DNA of 64,000 bases from Burkholderiales bacterium (GTDB taxonomy: Bacteria > Pseudomonadota > Gammaproteobacteria > Burkholderiales > WYBJ01). The position numbers and the translations under genes were made by a program. Below the pieces are notes generated by a model. The model saw only the letters and a list, made by a program, of their open reading frames with translations, had not been told where the DNA came from and ran no database searches. The stretch is taken from positions 54,438-118,437 of the forward strand of contig JALHQN010000017.1 of the NCBI GenBank assembly GCA_022841915.1. The letters run 5' to 3'. This document shows, piece by piece, positions 19,870 through 29,553 of this stretch (the stretch's first letter is position 1; the number at the start of each line of letters is the position of its first letter).

Positions 19870-21717
19870 ATGATACAGAGCAACGCGGCAGTGCTTGCCG
19901 CAAGAGAACCGATCAGCTTCCCGGAGTACATCGCGAATACCAAAGCGCGACAGTGGATCAGCGATATGGTCGCTCTCTGCAAACCGAAGGACGTTCACTT
20001 CGTGGACGGCAGTGAAGAAGAGAATACGCGGCTGTGCGAGCAGATGGTCACCGCGGGAATCTTCCAAAAGCTCAACCCCGAACTTCGCCCCAACAGCTAC
20101 CTCGCTCGTTCTCACCCCTCCGACGTCGCGCGGATGGAAGATCGCACTTTCGTTTGCAGCCGCAATCGCGAAGATGCTGGCCCGAACAACAATTGGGTCG
20201 AGCCTGAGCAGATGAAGGGTACGCTGACCAAGCTCTTCGATGGCTGCATGCAAGGCCGCACGATGTACGTCATTCCCTTCTCCATGGGGCCGCTGGGCTC
20301 GCACATCGCTCACATCGGCATCGAGTTGAGCGATTCGCCGTATGTCGTCGTCAACATGCGCATCATGACGCGCATGGGGCGCGCAGTGTGGGACGTCCTC
20401 GGGGCCGACGGCGACTACGTGCCGGCGCTGCATTCCGTCGGCAAGCCGTTGATGCCCGGCGAGCAGGACGAGGTCTGGCCGAACAATCCTGAAAAGTACA
20501 TCGTCCAGTTCCCGGAAGAGAAGTCGATCTGGTCCTACGGCTCGGGTTACGGGGGCAACGCCTTGCTGGGCAAGAAGTGCTTCGCTCTGCGTATCGCCTC
20601 GGTCCTGGCCAAAGAGCAGGGCTGGCTCGCTGAGCACATGTTGATTCTCGGTCTGGAGTCGCCGAAGGGCGAGAAGACGTATGTCGCAGCCGCTTTCCCG
20701 AGTGCGTGCGGCAAGACCAACCTCGCCATGTTGATCCCGCCCAAGGCGTTCAAGGGCTGGAAGGCCACGACGGTGGGTGAGGACATCGCGTGGATCAAGC
20801 CGGGCAAGGACGGTCGCTTCTATGCGATCAATCCTGAGGCAGGCTACTTCGGGGTTGCCCCGGGGACATCCTACAGCACCAACGCGAACGCAATGGATAC
20901 CCTCAAGGCCAACGTCATCTTCACCAACGTTGCGTTGACCCCAGAGGGTGATGTCTGGTGGGAAGGCATGACCAAGACTCCACCTCCCAGGTTGATCGAC
21001 TGGCAAGGCAACGAGTGGACACCTGGCTGCGGCCGACCGGCAGCGCATCCGAACGCGCGTTTCACGGTACCGGCATCACAGTGTCCGTCGATCGATCCTG
21101 ACTGGGAAAATCCGAATGGCGTGCCCATCAGCGCGTTCATTTTCGGGGGGCGGCGAAGCACGGGCGTTCCTCTCGTCGTGGAAGCGTTCAATTGGAACTA
21201 CGGCGTTTATATGGCCGCCACGATGGGCTCGGAAACCACCGCGGCCACGACCGGCAAAGTGGGCATCGTGCGGCGAGATCCGTTCGCCATGCTGCCGTTC
21301 TGCGGCTACCACATGGGCGATTATTTCAACCACTGGTTGCAGATCGGACACGTGGTGGACACTCCGCCCAAGGTCTTTTGCGTGAACTGGTTTCGCCTGG
21401 ACAAGGACGGCAATTTCCTCTGGCCGGGATTCAGCGAGAACATGCGCGTTCTCAAGTGGGTCGTCGAGCGAGTCAACGGTCGGGTCGGAGCCAAGGAAAG
21501 CCCGCTCGGGTGGATGCCGCGCTACGAGGATATCGAGTGGAAGGGCCTCAAGGGCGCGGTGACGCCCGAGCAGTTCGACGAGCTCATGAGCGTAGACGCC
21601 AAAGTCTGGGAAGACGAGCTCGAGGCGCATGGGGAGTTGTTCGAGAAGCTGAAGTCCCGGTTGCCCCGTCAGTTGGTTCTCAAACGAGAGCTCTTCGGGA
21701 TGAACTTGTGGCACTGA
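19870..21717 (+). CDS. pckG: Phosphoenolpyruvate carboxykinase (GTP)
   Basis: Converts oxaloacetate and GTP to phosphoenolpyruvate, CO2 and GDP, the gluconeogenic link from the TCA cycle. 615 aa, full length. Landmarks of the GTP class: [20 protein letters not shown], the kinase-1a P-loop with its hyper-reactive Cys in [15 protein letters not shown] (about residues 280-294), the kinase-2 region [20 protein letters not shown] and [22 protein letters not shown] lies 8 nt before the ATG. Monocistronic: a strong terminator follows 29 nt after the stop. Use of acids or other C4-yielding carbon sources would fit the Bug transport genes around it. Confidence 0.97.
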   Translation: MIQSNAAVLAAREPISFPEYIANTKARQWISDMVALCKPKDVHFVDGSEEENTRLCEQMVTAGIFQKLNPELRPNSYLARSHPSDVARMEDRTFVCSRNREDAGPNNNWVEPEQMKGTLTKLFDGCMQGRTMYVIPFSMGPLGSHIAHIGIELSDSPYVVVNMRIMTRMGRAVWDVLGADGDYVPALHSVGKPLMPGEQDEVWPNNPEKYIVQFPEEKSIWSYGSGYGGNALLGKKCFALRIASVLAKEQGWLAEHMLILGLESPKGEKTYVAAAFPSACGKTNLAMLIPPKAFKGWKATTVGEDIAWIKPGKDGRFYAINPEAGYFGVAPGTSYSTNANAMDTLKANVIFTNVALTPEGDVWWEGMTKTPPPRLIDWQGNEWTPGCGRPAAHPNARFTVPASQCPSIDPDWENPNGVPISAFIFGGRRSTGVPLVVEAFNWNYGVYMAATMGSETTAATTGKVGIVRRDPFAMLPFCGYHMGDYFNHWLQIGHVVDTPPKVFCVNWFRLDKDGNFLWPGFSENMRVLKWVVERVNGRVGAKESPLGWMPRYEDIEWKGLKGAVTPEQFDELMSVDAKVWEDELEAHGELFEKLKSRLPRQLVLKRELFGMNLWH

Positions 21718-21745
21718 TGCCGACGAGGTGGGTCAGGTAGGACAG

Positions 21746-21768
21746 CGCCCCGCGATGCGGGGCGTTTT
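21746..21768 (+). terminator. Rho-independent terminator of pckG
   Basis: Perfect 8-bp GC-rich stem (CGCCCCGC / GCGGGGCG) with a GAT loop, followed by TTTT at 21765-21768, starting 28 nt after the pckG stop codon. Confidence 0.9.
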
Positions 21769-21839
21769 GCTTCGTCCTTCACCCGCATCGATCGCTATGG
21801 CGCGAGGCGTGCTGCGTCTCGCCTCTTGCTGCGGGCGGG

Positions 21840-22370
21840 CTAGGACTGCCGGCCCGGCGGCAGACATTCCCCGAGGGAGCGATACAGCCCGCGAGCGAAC
21901 ACGAGGGGCTCGACGTTCCGATAGGTGTACTTCATCACCTGACCGATCAGAATGACGTGATCACCGCTGTAGTGCCGCGTTTCGTTGCGGCATTCGATCT
22001 GCGCGGCAACGCCGGAGATCAGCGGCACCCCGAGCTCGCCATCGGCCCAGTCGACGCCTTCGAACCGGTCGATCGACCGGGCGGCGAAGCGGCGGGACAA
22101 TGCGGTCTGATCGCAGGCGAGGATGTTTACCGCGAAATGGGGCGCCTGCAGGAACGCCTGCAAGTTCGGCGAATAGAGCGACAGGCTCCACAAGACCAGT
22201 GGCGGCGTGAGCGAAACCGAACTGAAGGAATTGCACGTGAGCCCGATGGGGCGCCCCTCGGGGGTGCGCGTGGTGACGATCGTCACGCCGGTCGGAAACA
22301 TGCCGAAAGCATGGCGAAGGTCGCGCTGATCGAACGCGGCAGCGGGGGCGGGTTCGGTAGAGTCGTTCAT
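21840..22370 (-). CDS. Flavin reductase family protein (reductase component of a two-component monooxygenase)
   Basis: FMN/FAD:NAD(P)H oxidoreductase of the HpaC/HsaB-like family; supplies reduced flavin to a partner monooxygenase. 176 aa from ATG 22370 (MNDSTEPAPAAAFDQRDLRHAFG); upstream in-frame sequence lies inside the oxygenase gene and is not used. Landmarks: FGMFPTGVTIVTTRTPEG, the flavin-binding GLTCNSFSSVSLTPPLVLWS and the segment HYSGDHVILIGQVM. It starts 5 nt after the stop of the hydroxylase at 22376, so the two form an operon and very probably an enzyme pair. Confidence 0.9.
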   Translation of the reverse strand: MNDSTEPAPAAAFDQRDLRHAFGMFPTGVTIVTTRTPEGRPIGLTCNSFSSVSLTPPLVLWSLSLYSPNLQAFLQAPHFAVNILACDQTALSRRFAARSIDRFEGVDWADGELGVPLISGVAAQIECRNETRHYSGDHVILIGQVMKYTYRNVEPLVFARGLYRSLGECLPPGRQS

Positions 22371-22375
22371 CCCGG

Positions 22376-23605
22376 TCAGATGGTCGGATTGTCGATGCGG
22401 ATGCCCAGCGCCACCTTGCCATAGAGCGACGCAGCAACATCCCAGGTGAGTGCATTGTGACTGTTGGCCGCGTGCACATCGCGGAAAGCGCGCTGAATAT
22501 CCCGTTGATCGTACAAGGCGTCGCCGCCGGACGCTTCGAACAGCACATCCACCGCACGGGTGCACAGCCTGGCCGCATAAGCGCCGTCGCGTCGGAACGC
22601 GACCTTTTCGTCGAGGGACGGTATTTCTCCGCGCTGCGCGATCGCCATCGCCTGCTCGCAGCGCGAGGTCATCATGAGCCGGGCGGCACGGGTCGCGGCC
22701 GAAGCTTCTGCGAGCCTGATCTGCACGGAAGAGAAGTCGGACATGCGAGCCGAGGAATAGGCGGCCACGCGCGTCACGGTCTCCCGGGTGAAACTGGCGA
22801 CCGCCGCCTCGGCGATGCCGAGCGCGACGCCGCCGACGACATAAGGAAACATGTCGAAGGGCGGGATCCTGTAGAGCGCGCCGGGATTGACGGACGAGCC
22901 GGGACTCGCGCCGCCGCGCACGTCGCAGACGGCGAGGGTGCGGTATTCCGGCACGAACGCGTCCGTGATCTCGATGTCTTTGCTGCCCGTGCCCTTGAGG
23001 CCGGCGACGAACCAGGTATCGATCTGCCGGTAGTCGGACTGCGGGACCAGGAACATGCGGTATTCGCCTTCGCCGGTGGCCTCATCATGCACGATGGCAC
23101 CCACCATGGACCAAAGACAGGTATCGATGCCGCTCGAGAACTTCCAGTGGCCGGACAGACGGTATCCGCCGTCGGTGCGATAGGCGTGACCTGCCGGAAA
23201 GACGAAGGCCGACGCGATCAGCGTGTCGGGCGCATCACTCCAGATCTCGATCTGGGCCCGCTCCCCCCACATGGCCAACATCCAATGGTGGCTCGCCAGG
23301 TTCGCGTAGACCCACGCGGTCGAACCGCATCCGTGACCGATGACGGCCCCCACGTCCACGAGTGCTTGAAAAGGCAGCTCGGCGCCACCGAAGCGGCGTG
23401 GCTGCAAAATCCGGAACAGGCCGGCCGCATGGAGATCCTGCAGGGTTTCATCGGGTATGCGCCGCAGCGCTTCGGCATGGGCGCTTCGTGCCTTCAGCGT
23501 CGGCACCAGCGCATGTGCCTGATCCAACTCGTGGGCGTAGGAAGGGGTCGAGCTAGCCTGCATCCCATGCATCATGGCGCTACCCCCTGTTTCAGTGGAC
23601 CCCAT
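22376..23605 (-). CDS. Flavin-dependent hydroxylase, acyl-CoA dehydrogenase fold (HsaA-like)
   Basis: Group D flavin monooxygenase of the acyl-CoA-dehydrogenase fold (related to HsaA and other phenol hydroxylases), using free reduced flavin from the adjacent reductase to hydroxylate an aromatic or related substrate. 409 aa. N-terminal helical domain with IPDETLQDLHAAGLFRILQP and RRFGGAELPFQALVDV; the central beta domain has GYRLSGHWKFSSGID; the C-terminal helical domain includes FEASGGDALYDQRDIQRAFR with the typical DVHAANSHNALTWD. The substrate cannot be deduced; steroid degradation is one possibility, but no other steroid genes are present. Confidence 0.85.
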   Translation of the reverse strand: MGSTETGGSAMMHGMQASSTPSYAHELDQAHALVPTLKARSAHAEALRRIPDETLQDLHAAGLFRILQPRRFGGAELPFQALVDVGAVIGHGCGSTAWVYANLASHHWMLAMWGERAQIEIWSDAPDTLIASAFVFPAGHAYRTDGGYRLSGHWKFSSGIDTCLWSMVGAIVHDEATGEGEYRMFLVPQSDYRQIDTWFVAGLKGTGSKDIEITDAFVPEYRTLAVCDVRGGASPGSSVNPGALYRIPPFDMFPYVVGGVALGIAEAAVASFTRETVTRVAAYSSARMSDFSSVQIRLAEASAATRAARLMMTSRCEQAMAIAQRGEIPSLDEKVAFRRDGAYAARLCTRAVDVLFEASGGDALYDQRDIQRAFRDVHAANSHNALTWDVAASLYGKVALGIRIDNPTI

Positions 23606-24139
23606 TTCGGGCGTCCAAGCTCAGCAGCCGAGGGCCCTGTCCAGCATGGACCGACCGATTTTTTGAGGGCGCAGAGGCGTCGCCAGCCGCCCTGCAACTC
23701 CCTCGCTCAAGCGCCGCTGCCGCCGCTTCCGCGTGAATGCTCGGGCGTGAGTGCGCTCGGACATGAACACGGGCAGAGAGCGTCTGCGGGGCCGACCGAA
23801 GTTACCGATTTTCGATGCGGATCTGGCCGATTCTAGCGCCAATTGCCCGGCGGCACATCACGGTCGGGGCCGTCGGTCGTCGCCTCCAAAGCCTGTATGC
23901 TCGAATACGCGCGCTCGCTTGGAACGAAGCGCGTCCTTGGCGCGGGCACGCCGGGGGCGCTGAATGGACTGCAGGCAAACGGGCAGGATTTCGGCGCTAC
24001 AATGGGACGCTGATTCCGATCGAACTGATCGGGCTGGCGGGCCGGATCAGCCGGCTCGTCCCCGGATGCCGAGGGACAACACGTCTTCCAGCGGCAAGAT
24101 GCCGGTCGAGCAGATGAACGTGGATTCAGGGGGCGGGCG
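23606..24139. other. Divergent intergenic region, no gene
   Basis: 534 bp between the hydroxylase and the LVIVD gene. No open frame has recognisable protein sequence, and no hairpin terminator or clear promoter was found. It presumably carries both divergent promoters. Confidence 0.4.
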
Positions 24140-25384
24140 ATGAATTCGAGCATGATTGCAGGCAGTCGACCCGACCGCACCTTGTCATTGAACATGACAC
24201 TGCTTTCGCACCACGAACTCGATGGGTTCGGGGGTGTGGGCGAGGGGGTTGCGATGCAGATCGCGCCCGACGGTCGGCGCATCATGTGGCTCGCGCACGA
24301 ATCGGCGCCGAAGAACTTCAGTGCCGTCGATGTTTCCGATCCCCGCAAGCCACGAATGATCGTGCAAACCGATTTGCCTCATGCGCAGATGCGCTCGAAT
24401 TCGCTTGAGGTCGTCGGCAATATTCTCGCCGTTGCCTACCAGACCACCAAGGTCGGACTGAAGCCCGCGGGCTTCGAACTGTTCGACATCAGCATCCCGG
24501 AGCAGCCCCGGTCCATCGTCCATTTCGATGCTTCGGGTCCGTACTCACGCGGGGCACACTGCCTGTGGTTCGTCGACGGCGAAACGATCCATATGGCCTG
24601 CGGTGCGGCGGACTTCCAGCCGCGCAATCCCAAGGACGATCAGATCTACCGCATCGTCGATGTGCGAAACCTGTCCCGCCCCAGAGAGATCGGTCGTTGG
24701 TGGTATCCGGGCACGCGCGAAGGAGACGAGGTCGAGCCGCCGAAACGCATGCCGCAGTTCGATTCGGGCTACCGCATGCACAATGCCAACGTGTACCCCG
24801 AGCGGCCCGATCGTGCATACATCGGATACATCGACGGCGGAGCGATCATCCTGGACATCTCGGATAAATCGCAACCCAAGCTCGTGTCGAACTGGCGTTA
24901 CGCACCGCCGTTCACGGGCTTCACGCACACGGTGATGCCGCTATTCGGCCCGGAGTTGCTGATCGTCAGCGACGAATGCACCAAGGACGACGGCGCTGAC
25001 TGGCCGAAGCTGACCTGGGTCGTCGATAATCGCGACGAGACCAACCCGGTGCCGATCTCCACTCTCCCGTTGCCGCCCGTAGAAGTCTTCGGCAAGCGAG
25101 GCGGCCGTTATGGATCGCACAATCTTCACGAGAATCCACCGGTGGAAGCGGCTCAACGCTCCGATCACATCGTGTTGGCGACCTTCTTCAACGGCGGGGT
25201 GCGCGCCTATGATGTCTCCAATCCTTACCAGCCATCCGAAGTGGCGTATTTCGTGCCCGGAGCGCCCAGGATGTCTCCCAAGGGATCGATCCAAATCAAC
25301 GATGTCTATTGGGACGACCGCGGCATCGTGTACTGCGTCGATCGCTTCTCCGGCGGGCTCTATACGTTGGAGATGAACCTCTGA
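24140..25384 (+). CDS. LVIVD-repeat beta-propeller protein
   Basis: 414-aa protein built of repeats of about 45-60 residues with the LVIVD-type pattern: SAVDVSDPRKPRMI, ELFDISIPEQPRSIV, RIVDVRNLSRPREIG, IILDISDKSQPKLVS and RAYDVSNPYQPSEVA. This makes a propeller fold seen in secreted or cytoplasmic binding proteins of unknown ligand. No signal peptide is evident (MNSSMIAGSRPDRTLSL), suggesting a cytoplasmic location. Conserved His/Asp residues (HCLWFVDGETIH, SGYRMHNANVYPE, YGSHNLHENPP) could bind a metal. It is followed 4 nt later by a CobW-type metallochaperone GTPase, which supports a metal-linked role. That is inference. Confidence 0.82.
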   Translation: MNSSMIAGSRPDRTLSLNMTLLSHHELDGFGGVGEGVAMQIAPDGRRIMWLAHESAPKNFSAVDVSDPRKPRMIVQTDLPHAQMRSNSLEVVGNILAVAYQTTKVGLKPAGFELFDISIPEQPRSIVHFDASGPYSRGAHCLWFVDGETIHMACGAADFQPRNPKDDQIYRIVDVRNLSRPREIGRWWYPGTREGDEVEPPKRMPQFDSGYRMHNANVYPERPDRAYIGYIDGGAIILDISDKSQPKLVSNWRYAPPFTGFTHTVMPLFGPELLIVSDECTKDDGADWPKLTWVVDNRDETNPVPISTLPLPPVEVFGKRGGRYGSHNLHENPPVEAAQRSDHIVLATFFNGGVRAYDVSNPYQPSEVAYFVPGAPRMSPKGSIQINDVYWDDRGIVYCVDRFSGGLYTLEMNL

Positions 25385-25388
25385 GGCG

Positions 25389-26474
25389 GTGATGAGTTCG
25401 GACCACTCGCAGCCGATACGGCCGACCGGTCGCGATCCGTTCGCGGGCCGCATTCCGATCAGCGTGATCACCGGGTTCCTGGGTAGCGGCAAGACGACGC
25501 TGTTGAAGAGGCTGCTGCGCCACCCGGGCATGGCGAACGCCGCGGTAATCGTCAACGAGTTCGGCGAAGAGGCGATCGACCACGAATTGTTGGAGACGTC
25601 TTCCGAGCGCATGGCCTTGCTGGACAACGGTTGTCTGTGCTGCACCGTTCGCTCCGATTTGCAGGAGTCCTTGCGCGATCTGTTGACCAAGCGTCTGCAC
25701 GGGGAGGTGATACAGTTCGATCGCGTGTTCGTCGAGACCACCGGGCTTGCCGATCCGGCGCCTGTCGTGCAAACCCTGGCAAGCGACGCACTGCTGGCCG
25801 ACAAGTTCCGGCTCGATTGTGTCGTCACCCTCGTCGATGCGGTCAATGGGCTCGGGCAGCTGGATACCTTGAACGAGCCGATCAAGCAGGTGGCCATCGC
25901 GGACCGTTTGCTGATCAGCAAGACCGACCTCGCTAGTTCAGCGGCGTTGCTCGAACTGCGCGCGCAATTGACGGGCATCAATCCGCAGGCTCGGATCCTC
26001 GAAGTCGTCCACGGCGAGCTCGATCCTGCAGACTTGATCGACATCGGGCTCAACAGTCGACTAGCGACCGCCGAGAGCATCGCCCGATGGATCGGGCCGC
26101 TTGCGGCCGATGCGCCTGCGACCGGATCGTCGATCGGATCCCAGACCACCCATACGAGAGACATCGTTTCGTTCTGCATCGGATTCGATCGGCCGTTGAC
26201 GTGGGCGGCGTTCGAGACCTGCATGAGTGTTCTCACCTCGTTGCGCGGCGCCGATCTGCTGCGAGTCAAGGGGTTGCTCGAGGTGGAAGGCGAACCCGGC
26301 CCGGTCGTGGTGCAAGGCGTGCAGCACATCTTTCATCCGCCGGCGCGCCTGCCGGCCTGGAGCGGCACCGAACGGCGCTCGAGGCTGGTGTTCATCACAC
26401 GAGGCGTGCAGCGTGAAGTGGTCGAGGATCTCTTTCGTGCGGTCGGGGCGCTGGGGGTCCCACATTCGCGCTAA
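25389..26474 (+). CDS. CobW/COG0523 family GTP-binding metallochaperone
   Basis: G3E-family P-loop GTPase that inserts or delivers metal ions (zinc, cobalt or other). 361 aa from GTG 25389 (an ATG codon follows at 25392). Motifs: Walker A GFLGSGKTTLLKRLL, the NEFGEEAIDHELL segment, the metal-binding GCLCC (DNGCLCCTVRSDL), the ETTGLADPAPV switch region, and a C-terminal CobW_C domain ending with a His-containing segment. It lies 4 nt after the LVIVD protein gene, so the two are cotranscribed; the propeller may be the client or an accessory binding protein. Confidence 0.9.
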   Translation: MMSSDHSQPIRPTGRDPFAGRIPISVITGFLGSGKTTLLKRLLRHPGMANAAVIVNEFGEEAIDHELLETSSERMALLDNGCLCCTVRSDLQESLRDLLTKRLHGEVIQFDRVFVETTGLADPAPVVQTLASDALLADKFRLDCVVTLVDAVNGLGQLDTLNEPIKQVAIADRLLISKTDLASSAALLELRAQLTGINPQARILEVVHGELDPADLIDIGLNSRLATAESIARWIGPLAADAPATGSSIGSQTTHTRDIVSFCIGFDRPLTWAAFETCMSVLTSLRGADLLRVKGLLEVEGEPGPVVVQGVQHIFHPPARLPAWSGTERRSRLVFITRGVQREVVEDLFRAVGALGVPHSR

Positions 26475-26603
26475 CCTGGCAGCATGTCCCGTGGAGTCGT
26501 CTGCTGGCCGCCCGGTCGGTCTTACGGCGGGCGGTCATCCCGGGCTACAATGACCGCTTGGCTCCGCGGCATCGACATCTGGTGATCAGGCAAGGACTAA
26601 GGC

Positions 26604-27794
26604 GTGACGAGCGAGTGGCAAAAACCCCGATCCGATATGCGTCCGGATACTCTCCTCGGCCATGCCGGGCGTTCTCCCGAGCGCTTCGACGGTGCCGTCA
26701 ACGTGCCCGTCATTCGCGCTTCGACCGTATTGTTCCCCGATGTGGACGCCCACGAGAATGGCGACAAATTCGACGGCGTGCGCTACGGGCGGCACGGGAC
26801 GACCACGCGTTTCGCTCTGGAGGAAGCGCTGGCCCAAGTCGAAGGTGCCGCTCGCGTCAGCGCAGTCTCCTCCGGACTGGCGGCGATCGCCGTCTCTCTG
26901 CTCGCCTTCACTCGTACGAGTGACCATATACTGGTCGCAGACAACGTCTATGGCCCCACGCGCAGCTTTTGCATGTCGCGATTGCAGCGAAACGGGGTCG
27001 AGGTCGAGTACTATGATCCGGGCATGGGCGCCGAGATCGCGCGGCTCATACGCGCCAACACACGCCTGGTCTTCTGTGAATCGCCCGGTTCGCTGACTTT
27101 CGAGATGCAGGATATCCCCGCCATTTCGGCGGCCGCGCACGCACGGGGCGTCCCGGTTCTCGCCGACAACACTTGGGCCACCCCCTATTTTTTTCGCCCC
27201 TTCGAGAAGGGCATTGACGTATCCATCCATTCGGCCACCAAGTACATCGTCGGCCACGCGGACGTGATCATGGGCACGATAGGCGCGACCGAGGAGCATT
27301 GGCGCACGATCCGTCAAACGGCGGCCGACTACGGCTATACCGCGAGTCCGGACGATTGCTACCTTGCCTTGCGTGGCCTGCGAACCCTTGCACCGCGCTT
27401 GCGCCAGCAAATGCAAAACGCACTTCAGGTAGCACGCTGGCTGCAGCAGCGTCCCGAAGTGGCACGTGTGCTGTATCCGGCACTCGAGAGCGATCCCGGC
27501 TACGCGTTGTGGAAGCGCGACATGTCCGGTGCAGCCTCCTTGTTCGGAGTCGAGCTTCGACCGGCGTCGGTGACGGCCGTGAAGGCCGCGCTGAACTCCC
27601 TGCGATACTTCGGTCACGGCGCGAGTTGGGGCGGTTTCGAGAGCCTGGTCACGTTTCCGAAACCCGAACGCGTGCGCACGGCGACCGAGTGGCGCAGCGG
27701 ACCGTTGCTTCGCCTGCATGTCGGGCTGGAAGATCCCGCCGATCTGATCTCCGATCTGGCGTCGGCGTTCGAAGTCTTGAAGGCGTCGCCCTGA
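26604..27794 (+). CDS. metC: Cystathionine beta-lyase / Cys-Met metabolism PLP enzyme
   Basis: PLP-dependent enzyme of the Cys/Met metabolism family; the MetC subgroup cleaves cystathionine to homocysteine, pyruvate and ammonia. 396 aa. Landmarks: VRYGRHGTTTRFALEEAL, SSGLAAIAVSLLAF, DNTWATPYFFRPFEKGID, and the PLP lysine in SIHSATKYIVGHAD; the C-terminal domain has ASWGGFESLV, typical of MetC. Start GTG 26604 with AAGGACTAAGG just upstream. It stands alone, with gaps of 129 bp before and 245 bp after. Confidence 0.88.
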   Translation: MTSEWQKPRSDMRPDTLLGHAGRSPERFDGAVNVPVIRASTVLFPDVDAHENGDKFDGVRYGRHGTTTRFALEEALAQVEGAARVSAVSSGLAAIAVSLLAFTRTSDHILVADNVYGPTRSFCMSRLQRNGVEVEYYDPGMGAEIARLIRANTRLVFCESPGSLTFEMQDIPAISAAAHARGVPVLADNTWATPYFFRPFEKGIDVSIHSATKYIVGHADVIMGTIGATEEHWRTIRQTAADYGYTASPDDCYLALRGLRTLAPRLRQQMQNALQVARWLQQRPEVARVLYPALESDPGYALWKRDMSGAASLFGVELRPASVTAVKAALNSLRYFGHGASWGGFESLVTFPKPERVRTATEWRSGPLLRLHVGLEDPADLISDLASAFEVLKASP

Positions 27795-28039
27795 CGGAGT
27801 GTCGATGGGGTCTCAGTGCCGCCGAAGCGTGCGCCGGCGCTAGATGCAGCAGAGGCATCCGCGCCGCATGGGATCGCGGTTCGGTGCAGGTATTCGGAGA
27901 TCATGGCGTGTATGATCGAGGGTGTGTACGAGTGCTCGATGGCGGACGATTTCTGTCCCGGGGATACCTTTCGAACGGGGCAGGGCAGTCGCTCAGAAGC
28001 CGCAAAGAACATCAATAGTCAGCCAATCAAGGAGGACAC

Positions 28040-28843
28040 GTGTATTCAGTCAATTATGTGCGGGCGAAGTCGCTCAAGCATGCCGCCGAGGTGCTGGCAC
28101 AGAATCCGGAAGCCAAGTTGCTCGCTGGCGGCATGACGTTGATCGCCACGCTCAAACAGCGCCTTGCCCAGCCCTCGCACTTGGTCGATATCGCTGGCAT
28201 CGGGGCATTGCGCACCATTCGACTCAGCAAAGACAAATTGTCAATCGGGGCCGGCGCGCGGCATTACGAGGTCGCTACTTCACAAGTCGTACGTGACGCG
28301 ATCCCGGCGCTGGCCTACCTCGCAAGCCAGATCGGCGATCCTCAAGTGCGGAACATGGGCACGATCGGAGGTTCACTCGCGAACAACGATCCCAACGCCG
28401 ACTACCCGGCGGCGGCACTCGGGCTCAACGCAACCATCGTCACGAATCGGCGGCGCATCAAGGCGAGCGACTACTTTCAGGGCATGTTCGCTACGGCCCT
28501 CGAAGAGGGTGAGATCATTACTCGCATTTCCTTTCCGTTGCCCAAGAAAGCCGCCTACGAGAAGTTTCCGCACCCCGCTTCAGGCTACGCCATGACAGGC
28601 GTGTTCGTGGCCGTGACCGGTCGCGGCGTACGGGTCGCTGTGACGGGGGCAGGGCAAGGCGTGTTCCGTTGGACGCAAGCGGAGCGCGCACTCGGCAAGA
28701 ATCTGACGCCCGAGGCCATCGCCAAGCTGAAGGTCGATGCCGAGGAGATGAACGAAGACATGCATGCATCACGCGAGTACCGCGCCAATCTGGTGAACGT
28801 CATCACGCGACGCGCAGTCGCGAAGCTCGCCTCGGCCGGCTAG
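28040..28843 (+). CDS. CO/xanthine dehydrogenase family FAD-binding (medium) subunit
   Basis: FAD subunit of a molybdenum hydroxylase of the xanthine oxidase family (CoxM-like). 267 aa. FAD-binding motifs: [16 protein letters not shown] near residue 30 and the [18 protein letters not shown] segment near 115. C-terminal CO_deh_flav_C domain from about residue 170. Start GTG 28040 is fixed by a near-perfect AAGGAGG 6 nt upstream. The Fe-S subunit follows 26 nt later. No molybdopterin-binding large subunit is adjacent, so the enzyme's substrate cannot be named. Confidence 0.92.
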   Translation: MYSVNYVRAKSLKHAAEVLAQNPEAKLLAGGMTLIATLKQRLAQPSHLVDIAGIGALRTIRLSKDKLSIGAGARHYEVATSQVVRDAIPALAYLASQIGDPQVRNMGTIGGSLANNDPNADYPAAALGLNATIVTNRRRIKASDYFQGMFATALEEGEIITRISFPLPKKAAYEKFPHPASGYAMTGVFVAVTGRGVRVAVTGAGQGVFRWTQAERALGKNLTPEAIAKLKVDAEEMNEDMHASREYRANLVNVITRRAVAKLASAG

Positions 28844-28869
28844 GGCACACATTTAAACGGGATCCACTC

Positions 28870-29343
28870 ATGGCAAAAATCAAACTGACCGTCAACGGCG
28901 TCAAGCACACCCGCGAAGTCGAAGACCGGACGTTGCTGGCGAATCTGCTCAGGGACGAATTGAAGCTCACAGGCACGCATATCGGCTGCGATACGACGCA
29001 GTGCGGATGCTGCACCGTTCACATGAACGGACGCGCCGTCAAATCCTGCACCATTCTGGCGGCACAGGCCGATGGTGCGGATATCGTCACCATCGAAGGA
29101 CTGGCTAAGGATGGCGTGCTGCACCCGGTGCAGCAGGCGTTCACCGATTGCCATGCGCTGCAATGCGGCTTCTGCACGCCGGGCATGATCATGGCCGTCG
29201 CCGGGCTGCTCAAGGACAATCCCAATCCCAGCGAAGAGGAGATCTACCACGGGCTCGAAGGCAATTTGTGCCGATGCACCGGGTACATCAATATCGTCAA
29301 GGCCGTAAAGCAGGCCGCCGGGCAAACCGAAGAGGCTCATTGA
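28870..29343 (+). CDS. CO/xanthine dehydrogenase family [2Fe-2S] (small) subunit
   Basis: Electron-transfer subunit carrying two [2Fe-2S] clusters (CoxS-like). 157 aa from ATG 28870. The plant-ferredoxin cluster ligands are Cys40, Cys45, Cys48 and Cys60; the second, four-helix cluster uses Cys99, Cys102, Cys134 and Cys136 (CGFCTPGM ... NLCRCTGY). All eight are present, so the protein should be functional. A strong terminator 35 nt after the stop ends the operon, so a catalytic large subunit is not cotranscribed downstream. Confidence 0.94.
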   Translation: MAKIKLTVNGVKHTREVEDRTLLANLLRDELKLTGTHIGCDTTQCGCCTVHMNGRAVKSCTILAAQADGADIVTIEGLAKDGVLHPVQQAFTDCHALQCGFCTPGMIMAVAGLLKDNPNPSEEEIYHGLEGNLCRCTGYINIVKAVKQAAGQTEEAH

Positions 29344-29378
29344 GCCGTTCGCTTGCCGGGACGCGCCTCGCTGCAACC

Positions 29379-29408
29379 AACGCCGACTTTCCGAGGTCGG
29401 CGTTTTTT
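29379..29408 (+). terminator. Rho-independent terminator after the Fe-S subunit gene
   Basis: 9-bp stem AACGCCGAC / GTCGGCGTT around an 8-nt loop, running into TTTTTT (29403-29408). It closes the FAD/Fe-S subunit operon. Confidence 0.9.
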
Positions 29409-29553
29409 GCGTCTGGGCTAACTGGGATTGCGGGCAGCTTGTGGCGTGCCGAGGCCGTTGGCATTCCTCTTTTCGTCGACGCGAACTGAAGAGCGTGATG
29501 GCCTCGAGCACTCACTGGCTGCTCGTGTCGAGCGCCGACCTCATGTGCCCGAC

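Noticed and set aside
22457..23836. 459-codon plus-strand frame antisense to the flavin hydroxylase
   Set aside because: Composition is that of a shadow frame; the minus-strand hydroxylase has clear family motifs.
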